From Martelella sp. HB161492 (GTDB lineage Bacteria > Pseudomonadota > Alphaproteobacteria > Rhizobiales > Rhizobiaceae): a stretch of DNA of 64,000 bases. The notes under the pieces were generated by a model. The model did not search any database and was not told the DNA's origin. It saw only the letters and a program-made list of their open reading frames with translations. The translations under genes and the position numbers were made by a program. Positions 27,040 to 34,620 of this stretch are shown here, piece by piece (within the stretch, counting starts at the first letter, position 1; each line of letters opens with the position of its first letter). The stretch is from NCBI RefSeq assembly GCF_013184775.1, contig NZ_JAATVV010000015.1, forward strand, positions 1-64,000, read 5' to 3'.

Positions 27040-30000
27040 ATGACAGTGAAAGACAATTCAGCAAATCCCTATCGTGAACGCTTGCCTCATTGGCTCGAGG
27101 ACGAGACTATCCAGAATTTCGGGGATTATCTCTCTGAATACTTTGCCAGCCGTCTTTTTCTGCGGATCCCGCGATTGCCGGGAGAGGTTCGCATCGTCGG
27201 AAGCTATCTGGATGACGGTCTGATCTGGCCGACGATCAACGAGCTAAAGACTGATAAATTCCCCCAACGGGCCTGCCTTACGGCATGGGGCGGCGGCGTT
27301 CGACAGCCAGGGGGAATCTCGAGTGAAGTTCTGGCCCAGATTGATATATTGTCGGTGCGTGGCCGGTTGAGTGCCAACGAACTTGAACTCGGGGATAGCG
27401 TGCCGATTGGTGATCCCGGTCTTTTGCTGCCGGCGCTTTATTCGCCGAAGACCGACAGCCGGTTTCATGGCAAGGGCATTTGCGTTCCGCATTTCAATGA
27501 TCACCGGGCAGATCTCGAGATTGCGGAAATCACGGGTGCCGACGCGATCTTGAGGCCGACGGTCAAGAGCAATCATCAGGAAATCGAGAATTTCATTGAT
27601 GCATTGACGACCGCCGATTTTGTGCTTTGCGGTTCTCTGCATGCTGCTATCGTTGCTGCTGCTTATGGAACCCCATTCGCTTTCTGGAACAGCGGGTGCA
27701 TCGATCTGCCGTTCAAATGGCAGGACTTTGCCGATTCAATCGGGATTCCCTGTCGCTTTGTGGATGATCTCGCCGAGGGGCGGTCCTTTTATCAGACGGA
27801 CATCACGCCGAAGCTGAACTTTCCATCGATGTGGCCGATGCTTGCCGCAGCACCCTATCCGATCCGCCCTGAAGCGCTGTTGAGCCTGATCGCTTGGGAT
27901 GCTCAACGTCTGGGTATTTCCGAGACGAGCCTGCTCCGCGAGATTCGCGACAACTTTGGTCGCAAGCGTTGGGCCCAGGACGATATCGCGGCAGATTCGA
28001 ACCTCCAGGTCGACACACTCTGGGAAATGCATCGGACCAATGCCGAAACGCAAAAGGCCCTGTCCGAAGAGATCGCTGCGCTTCAGCACGAGCGTGCGGA
28101 GACGAGCGCCGCGCTAGAGCAGCTGAAAGTTTCTTCTGCCGAAGAACAACAGGCGCTGCTGGAGCGGATTGCCGCTTTGCAGGTCGAAATTGCCGAGCAG
28201 GCTAAATCGGCGTCTGCGATAGCGTCAGCAGAGGCCAGCAGCCGGATTGATGAGCTTGAGCAGCAGCTCAGTGCAAGTCGGACAGATCTGTCGAGGGCGG
28301 AAACAGTAAAGGCGGAGTATGAAAGGCGAATAGCAGGCCTCATGGGCAAGCTCGCTGCCACGATGAGTGAACTCACTCAGTTGCGGCAGCTCGGCGAGCA
28401 GGCCTATTTTCAATTGTACAAGGCCTATCGCCGACCAATGCGGCCGTTCAAACTCTATTTCGAGCGCGCCCTCTTACGACTGGCACTGCTGTTTCGTTTT
28501 GCAATGCCGAAGAAAATGTCCCGTCGGTTCAAAAAGTCGCTCAACAAGCGGAAACCGAAAACCTTGCTGCTCGATTGGCAAAAGCGGTCAAGCGATCTCC
28601 GTTTGCGGAATGTGACGTCAGAGGCCAACGACGAATCAAGTTTGCTTCTTGGCAGGCCTCCGGCCATGACGGCCGAAGACCGGGTCCGGCAGAACAGCAT
28701 TCTGGTAATCGATTATCGCTTGCCCCAGCCGGATGTTTCCGCAGGCGAAAAAGCAACCCTGGGCATGCTGCGCGATCTCGCCGCACTTGGATATCGCGTC
28801 ACTTTCCTTGCAACCGATATGGAAAGACGTTCTCCATATTTCGAGGACGTGCAGGCGCTTGGCGTTGAGGTTGTAACACGCATGAAAGATGTCGAATGGG
28901 CTGATCAGTTCATTCGCAAAAACGGACATAAATTCGGCGTTTTCTACATCATGCGCGTCGATGTCGCCGAGCAAACCTTGACTGCCGCGCGCGAAGCTTC
29001 TCCATCTGCACGGATTATCTTCCATGCACCGGATCTCTATTTCTTCCGTGAAGGGCGTGCTGCTGCCCTCTCTGGCGATCCGGCTCAGATCAAGCAGGCA
29101 GAGGAAACCAAGCTTCGCGAACTATCGATGATGAATGCCGCTGACCATGTCGTTCTGGTCAGTCCGGCGGAGGTGCCGAAGCTCGTCGACAACGGCCTTA
29201 GCGAGGACAAGATCTCTGTCTTTCCGGCGCTCTACAGTGCGGTTGTTGCCCAGCCAGCCGGCTTTTCGGAACGCAAGCACATCTTTTTCCTTGGCGGTTT
29301 CGGACATACGCCGAATATCGATTCCGTACTCTGGTTTGCACAAAATGTCTGGCCGCAGATCTACGCGGCAAATCCGGAGATCGAGTTTCATGTCATCGGC
29401 GCCGAAGCGCCGGATGCAATCCGGGCGCTGGATGAGCAACCCGGTATTCGTTTCATCGGCTTCGTGCGCGATATTGATGCGGCCATGTCTGCCTATCGTC
29501 TGTCTGTCGCGCCGCTGATCTATGGCGCGGGTATCAAGGGCAAGGTCGGTGCCGCCATGGGAGCCGGAATTCCGACCATCTGCACGACGATAGCGGCCGA
29601 AGGCATGCATATTGTTGATGGAATTCATACGCTTGTAGCCGACAGGCCGGAAGACTTCGCGAATGCTGTACTGAAGCTCTATCCCGATGAGGACCTTTGG
29701 AACCGCTTCTCGCAGAACGGGCGCCGGCTGATCGACGAGAATTTCGGCAACGAGGCCAACCGTGCCTCCTATCTGAGGGCGCTTGATCGGGCACGGGCAT
29801 TGCCGATAGATCGCATCGTCTCCTATTGCCAGGACGAGACACGTACGATCGCATTCCCTGAATATGATGCAGATCAGCCGATCGATGTTTCGGTCATCAT
29901 CCCGGTCTATAACAAATGGTCGCTGACGAGGGCCTGTCTTGCCTCCGTTGCCCTTGCCGGGCGCGCCGGCGGGATCAGTTACGAGGTGATCATCGCCAAT

Positions 30001-32499
30001 GATGGTTCCACGGACGAGACCGAGCGCGAGGCGGCTCTTATCCCAGGGCTGAAAATCGCGACCACGCCGGAGAATCTTGGTTTCCTGCGCAACTGCAACA
30101 ATGCGGCCTCCACGGCGCGCGGCAAGAACCTGCTTTTCCTGAACAATGACACGATCGTCATGCCGAACTGGCTGAACGCGCTTGTCGAGACAATGGATAG
30201 TGAAGCCAAGGCCGGCATTGTCGGTTCGAAACTGGTCTATCCGGATGGGAAAATTCAGGAAGCAGGCGGTTTGCTGTTCAGCAACGCACAGGGCGGCAAT
30301 TTCGGGCGCGGCCGGGAGCGTGAAGATCCGGATTGCGTCACCCAGCGCGATGTCGATTACATCTCTGGCGCCTCAATCCTTGTCAATGGCGCGTTTTGGG
30401 CAAAGGTCGGCGGGTTTGATGAACGATATCAGCCGGCCTATTGCGAGGATTCGGATCTCGCCATGGCAGCCAGAGCCAATGGCTTCCGGGTTATCTATGT
30501 TCCGGGTTCTGAGGTCGTTCATTTTGAGCACAGCTCCTATGGCGATGAACTGTCATCGCGTCCGAAGCAGCTGATGACCGATAACAACAAGAAGCTGTTC
30601 CAGAAGTGGCAGGAGCAGTTTGAAAGCGAGCATATTCCGCACCAGTGCGGCGATGTGCTGGCGGCGGCCAATGCCGATCGTCTGCCTTCGCGCAAGGCGC
30701 GGGAAAGGCGACGTTCCGGCAGGCTGAATGTCCTCTATTTCAGCCCGTTTCCCCCGCGTCAGGGCGAAGACGGCAGTCAGGCGGCGAGTGAGGCCTTCTG
30801 CAAAAACATTCAGGCTCTGGGCCATAAAGTTCATTTCGGGCTCTTGCAGACCCCTTTCTGCGAACGTTCAGTCTTGACTGAGATGTGTTCGACCTGGGAT
30901 AGCCTCGATATCCTTCCAAACTCCTATCTCCTGAGCGCAAATGGCGAAGACATTCCCTTCGACGGCTGGTATGAGGACGGTCTGGGCGAGAACATCCGTA
31001 TTCTCTGCGCGCGCTACGATATCGATGTTGTTATCTGTTCCTATATTTTCCAGTCAAAGCTGCTGGAATTCGTTCCGGAACATGTTCTGAAGATTATCGA
31101 CACCCACGACAAGACGGGTGACCGCTATGACATGTTGCGTAAAAACAAGCAGAAGCTTGAATTCTTTTGCCGCAGTCCGGAAGAAGAAGGCCGCTATCTG
31201 CGGCGTGCCGACTATGTCGTGGCCAGAAGACGTGAGGATGCGGAGTATTTCAACGCGGTGAGCGGTCTCGACAATGCGGTCGTTATTCCGCATTTTGAGG
31301 AGCCACGGTTCTCTGCGCGCACCTTCTCTTCGCTGAAGCATGTCGGGCTTGTCGCAAGCGCCAACCGCATCGACCTTGACCTGATGCTTGAGTTCCTCAA
31401 GTCTCTGGAAAAGAGCCTTCAGGGCAGACCATGTCCCTTCAAGGTTCACATCGCTGGCCAGGTGAAGGACATGGTGGGCGAACTTCCGCAGAAAGATGCT
31501 GCCTATTTTGCCGCTGGCCACGTCACCATGCATGGCTTTGTGCGCAATATTGCTGATTTCTACGCATTGGTCGATGTGGTCGTTTCGCCAGTAACGATGG
31601 GCACGGGCATCAATGGGAAAACCGTGCAGGCGATGGCGTTTGGCATGCCACTTCTGACCACCGCCGCGGGCAGCCAGGGCATAGAAACAGGCGAACCGTT
31701 TCATCATCACGAAACGCTTGATGAATTGTGTGCGAGCCTTCTCGTCCTCAGCGGCGATCCTTCTGCTCTCGAGCGTCTGGCCCGCGTCAGCCGGGAACGC
31801 TACAGCGCTTTCCATCAGGATGGTGTCAATGCCATCAACGATCTGATGGCTCGCGTTGAAACCTATGACGATGTTGACCGCGTGGCGGCTGCGCCTGAGC
31901 GGGACTTCTACAGTCTTTCCGAAGCGGAGCGCATTGCCGCCACAAAATCGGTGATCGCCACGAAAACAAGTCTGGTCGAACGCTGGAAGATGCTCGGAAC
32001 GGCCAATCTGGACAAGGAAGGAACGCAACCCTGGTCAGAGCGATCCGCCAAAGCTGCAGATTATCTGTCTGAAGCGAAGTCGGTGACAGATTTCGGCTGT
32101 GGAACAATGCCGCTAAAGCAGTTTCTGAAGAGCGATCAACGCTACACGCCCGTCGACATTGTCAGCCGCGATGCGCAGACGATCGTCTGTGATTTCAATG
32201 TTGATGAGCCTCCGGTCACGGGAACGGAGGCTGCGGTCTGTCTTGGGTTGCTCGAATATCTCCATGACCCGCTGGCGTTCCTGAAATTTGTCAGCGAACA
32301 TCATCGCCTGGTGGTTTTGAGTTACTGCACCACGGATTCCCCGATACCGCTGGAGCCGCGGCTTGCGCATGCCTGGGTCAATGCCCTCAGTCAGGCGGAG
32401 ATCGAAGCGCTGTTTGCCGAAGCGGGTCTGCAAATTGTCACGAGTGAGCAGATCGATAACGGGCAGCGCCTCTGGCAGCTTCTGGGCAAGGCATTGTGA
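27040..32499 (+). CDS. 1819-residue multimodular polysaccharide assembly protein (PPT-CC-GT4-GT2-GT4-MT)
   Basis: One uninterrupted frame with six recognisable parts. Residues 20-300: polysaccharide pyruvyl-transferase-like fold (IQNFGDY, PIGDPGLLLPAL, CGSLHAAIVAAAYG). 330-450: coiled coil. 550-920: GT4-like glycosyltransferase (RLPQPDVSAGEK, FLGGFGHTPNIDSV, GAGIKGKVGAAMGAGIP). 948-1200: GT2 (VSVIIPVYNKW, ANDGSTDET, FLNNDTIV as DxD region). 1228-1600: second GT4-like module (FSPFPPRQGEDGSQAA, PVTMGTGINGKTVQAMAFG). 1645-1815: methyltransferase-like domain with VTDFGCGTMPLKQF as SAM motif I. A basic segment (460-510) after the coiled coil may touch the membrane. It lies 52 bp after hddA and probably builds or caps a heptose-containing chain. 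It could alternatively be several separately ancestral genes; each boundary is approximate. Confidence 0.85.
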   Translation: MTVKDNSANPYRERLPHWLEDETIQNFGDYLSEYFASRLFLRIPRLPGEVRIVGSYLDDGLIWPTINELKTDKFPQRACLTAWGGGVRQPGGISSEVLAQIDILSVRGRLSANELELGDSVPIGDPGLLLPALYSPKTDSRFHGKGICVPHFNDHRADLEIAEITGADAILRPTVKSNHQEIENFIDALTTADFVLCGSLHAAIVAAAYGTPFAFWNSGCIDLPFKWQDFADSIGIPCRFVDDLAEGRSFYQTDITPKLNFPSMWPMLAAAPYPIRPEALLSLIAWDAQRLGISETSLLREIRDNFGRKRWAQDDIAADSNLQVDTLWEMHRTNAETQKALSEEIAALQHERAETSAALEQLKVSSAEEQQALLERIAALQVEIAEQAKSASAIASAEASSRIDELEQQLSASRTDLSRAETVKAEYERRIAGLMGKLAATMSELTQLRQLGEQAYFQLYKAYRRPMRPFKLYFERALLRLALLFRFAMPKKMSRRFKKSLNKRKPKTLLLDWQKRSSDLRLRNVTSEANDESSLLLGRPPAMTAEDRVRQNSILVIDYRLPQPDVSAGEKATLGMLRDLAALGYRVTFLATDMERRSPYFEDVQALGVEVVTRMKDVEWADQFIRKNGHKFGVFYIMRVDVAEQTLTAAREASPSARIIFHAPDLYFFREGRAAALSGDPAQIKQAEETKLRELSMMNAADHVVLVSPAEVPKLVDNGLSEDKISVFPALYSAVVAQPAGFSERKHIFFLGGFGHTPNIDSVLWFAQNVWPQIYAANPEIEFHVIGAEAPDAIRALDEQPGIRFIGFVRDIDAAMSAYRLSVAPLIYGAGIKGKVGAAMGAGIPTICTTIAAEGMHIVDGIHTLVADRPEDFANAVLKLYPDEDLWNRFSQNGRRLIDENFGNEANRASYLRALDRARALPIDRIVSYCQDETRTIAFPEYDADQPIDVSVIIPVYNKWSLTRACLASVALAGRAGGISYEVIIANDGSTDETEREAALIPGLKIATTPENLGFLRNCNNAASTARGKNLLFLNNDTIVMPNWLNALVETMDSEAKAGIVGSKLVYPDGKIQEAGGLLFSNAQGGNFGRGREREDPDCVTQRDVDYISGASILVNGAFWAKVGGFDERYQPAYCEDSDLAMAARANGFRVIYVPGSEVVHFEHSSYGDELSSRPKQLMTDNNKKLFQKWQEQFESEHIPHQCGDVLAAANADRLPSRKARERRRSGRLNVLYFSPFPPRQGEDGSQAASEAFCKNIQALGHKVHFGLLQTPFCERSVLTEMCSTWDSLDILPNSYLLSANGEDIPFDGWYEDGLGENIRILCARYDIDVVICSYIFQSKLLEFVPEHVLKIIDTHDKTGDRYDMLRKNKQKLEFFCRSPEEEGRYLRRADYVVARRREDAEYFNAVSGLDNAVVIPHFEEPRFSARTFSSLKHVGLVASANRIDLDLMLEFLKSLEKSLQGRPCPFKVHIAGQVKDMVGELPQKDAAYFAAGHVTMHGFVRNIADFYALVDVVVSPVTMGTGINGKTVQAMAFGMPLLTTAAGSQGIETGEPFHHHETLDELCASLLVLSGDPSALERLARVSRERYSAFHQDGVNAINDLMARVETYDDVDRVAAAPERDFYSLSEAERIAATKSVIATKTSLVERWKMLGTANLDKEGTQPWSERSAKAADYLSEAKSVTDFGCGTMPLKQFLKSDQRYTPVDIVSRDAQTIVCDFNVDEPPVTGTEAAVCLGLLEYLHDPLAFLKFVSEHHRLVVLSYCTTDSPIPLEPRLAHAWVNALSQAEIEALFAEAGLQIVTSEQIDNGQRLWQLLGKAL

Positions 32500-32765
32500 T
32501 CCTGGCGAAATCTGCTTCCTGCCCGCTGGTTCGCTCTGAGCTGCCGGCGCAGGTGGCGATCCGGGCTGGCGCCCCGCTTGCGCTCGGGGGCGGGCTGTCT
32601 GCCCGTCGTGCGCGCACCGCCTGTCGACTGGCTGTGTGATCTGGAAGATGCGCAGTCGGGACGCCAGCGCCCCGGCTGCAAGATCTCTAGGCGGCCGAAA
32701 TGAACTCAGAACAGGCTAATTTCAGGAGGCCGGGGCGCGGCGGCGAACTTGCTTACGCCACCTGG

Positions 32766-34472
32766 TCACGACGAAACCAGCAGCAAACCCTTGAGCATCG
32801 CGTTCCGCTTTTTCTTGCGGCGCTTGTTGTAGGGCAAAAGAATGTAGCCGGCCATTGCGAACCTTTTGCCGACTCCAACCCGGCTCAGCTTGTCGCGTGA
32901 GATGACGCGCTGGTCGCTGTCAGCTGGTGACGCATCGCGGCTTTGCAATGCCAGTGCCATGCAGCGCAGCTTGCGCTTTCTTCGTCCGTTATAAGGTGCG
33001 ACGATATAAGAGAGCGCCTTAACTCTCGATTTTTTGCGGCCTAGGTGCACCAGTGGTGCTGCCGGGGAGACTGGTACCAGGCTGGTGACATTTTCGGTCT
33101 CAAGCGGTTCGTCCGGGTCAGTGGAAACGCCTTCGGTCTCAAACGGCTCGGTCGGGCCAGTGGAATCGCCTTCGGCCCCGGGAGGTTCCGCCTGACCCAT
33201 GGAATTGCGCGCGTCCGCGGCCTTTTTCTCAAGCCCGGCAAGCGCAAGCTCAAGGTTTCGTCGATAAAGCTCAACGTCATCACGCGACTTCTGAAGCTCT
33301 ACATGGAGGCTCTCTGCCACATGTGCACTTTCGTTATGCTTCTGCTGCAGCGCTTCAAAAGATGAGCGCAACTCTGACAACTGCCTTTCGAGGTCGACAG
33401 TTTCCCTGGAATGCTGGGTCGTCATCTGATCAATTTCGACCTGAAGCCCCCGAGACTGCTCCACCAGCGCAGCCGTGCTCTGCTCGAGTTTCCGCCGCTC
33501 TTCTGCCGAGGTCATGAGCCGTTTGACCGCTGCCCAGCTTTCGAGGCCAATCGCAGCCTGAACAGAGGTTCCGACAGAGAGTTCCAGCGCTTCTTCGCCA
33601 TATCTGCGAAGGTCAGCAATGGCCGTCTGCAGCAGAGGCTGCTGACGCACGGGAAACGGTGCGACGCAGAGAATTGGCAGAAGCGGCGGGATCTTTATTT
33701 TCGGCGCAATTTGCTGAGCATAGGCTTCCCTTGCTTCCTCTGCCGTCGCACAAAATATGCAGGGAATACCGACGCTGGCTGAAAAATCCCGCCATTTGAA
33801 TTCGATATCGATTTCACCACTATCCCAATAGGCAAACGGGATGCCGTAGGCGAGAGCTGCGATTGCCGCATGCAGCGATGCCGTAAGCACAAAATCCGCC
33901 GACACCAATTCATCCAGGAAAGCTTCAACCGCCAAGGCGGATCGTTCGATGGATGGGCGCAGGAGTGCGTCGCAGCCACTCATCTTCAGAAGTTCTTCGT
34001 CGGATTTTTGGCTGTTGAAATGCGGGACCAATAGCGTACGCCCGGCGAATGTGCGCAGCGTCTTTGGCGTATATAGCGCTGGCAGCAGAAGTCCCGGGTC
34101 ACCGATCGGAATGCTCTCGCCAAGCTGAAGCGTGGAACGGCTTAGCGGGCCGCGAACGCAGAGTATGGTGCACTCTTCCTTCGCTTCCGCAGACATGCTG
34201 TGTTCGGTGCGAAGGCCGCAGCCCCAGAGCGCAACCATATCACCATGGCTGCCGGTCAGTGTAATGTCATGCTCAATGTCACGGCCGATGTGATTGTCAT
34301 CCAAGGCACTTCCGACAACACGAACCAGTTTGGCCGGCAGTCCGACGCCGTAAAACAGCCGTTCTCTGAAATATTCCGTCAGGTAGTCGCCAAAATTTTG
34401 GATCTTTTTGTCTTGCCGCCAGAACGGCATTGCATCATCGAACATTGTGTATTTTTCTTCCGGATCTTTCAC
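32766..34472 (-). CDS. Polysaccharide pyruvyl-transferase-like protein with coiled coil and basic C-terminal repeats
   Basis: A 568-residue protein. Residues 20-290 are a pyruvyl-transferase-like domain with the same landmarks at the same residue numbers as the head of the 1819-residue protein (IQNFGDY at 24-30, PIGDPGLLLPAL at 122-133, SLHAA at 199-203). Residues 320-420 are a coiled coil. 425-462 hold 13-residue acidic/proline repeats. Two similar basic segments follow, YIVAPYNGRRKRKLR (489-503) and YILLPYNKRRKKKRN (543-557), possibly membrane-surface anchors. Start GTG 34472 keeps the register with the paralogue; ATG 34445 is an alternative. It is convergent to the giant gene and downstream of the GT4-GT2 gene. 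Catalytic pyruvylation is not certain. Confidence 0.75.
   Translation of the reverse strand: MKDPEEKYTMFDDAMPFWRQDKKIQNFGDYLTEYFRERLFYGVGLPAKLVRVVGSALDDNHIGRDIEHDITLTGSHGDMVALWGCGLRTEHSMSAEAKEECTILCVRGPLSRSTLQLGESIPIGDPGLLLPALYTPKTLRTFAGRTLLVPHFNSQKSDEELLKMSGCDALLRPSIERSALAVEAFLDELVSADFVLTASLHAAIAALAYGIPFAYWDSGEIDIEFKWRDFSASVGIPCIFCATAEEAREAYAQQIAPKIKIPPLLPILCVAPFPVRQQPLLQTAIADLRRYGEEALELSVGTSVQAAIGLESWAAVKRLMTSAEERRKLEQSTAALVEQSRGLQVEIDQMTTQHSRETVDLERQLSELRSSFEALQQKHNESAHVAESLHVELQKSRDDVELYRRNLELALAGLEKKAADARNSMGQAEPPGAEGDSTGPTEPFETEGVSTDPDEPLETENVTSLVPVSPAAPLVHLGRKKSRVKALSYIVAPYNGRRKRKLRCMALALQSRDASPADSDQRVISRDKLSRVGVGKRFAMAGYILLPYNKRRKKKRNAMLKGLLLVSS
33094..33210 (-). repeat. Three 39-bp tandem coding repeats
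   Basis: Three consecutive 39-bp units (33094-33132, 33133-33171, 33172-33210) encode 13-residue repeats of the kind GPTEPFETEGVST in the low-complexity linker of the pyruvyl-transferase-like protein. Units 1 and 2 differ at only a few bases; the third is diverged. Copy number could vary between strains. Confidence 0.7.
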
Positions 34473-34620
34473 CGAAACTAACTCCGTCTATAAGCCACAC
34501 TTCGGAGAAATCCGTTTCTCCACATTGGAGCCGTTGTGGATCGTCCAAACGCTTCAAGGCGCAAGAAAAGATCCAGAACTGCTTAGTCTGCTCCCCACTA
34601 AAAGAGACTTAAGGCATATA

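Noticed and set aside
32500-32765. GC-rich stem (CGCCCC with GGGGCG, about 32567-32590) between the convergent polysaccharide genes as a terminator
   Set aside because: No U-tract on either strand and a loose loop; not strong enough to list as a terminator.
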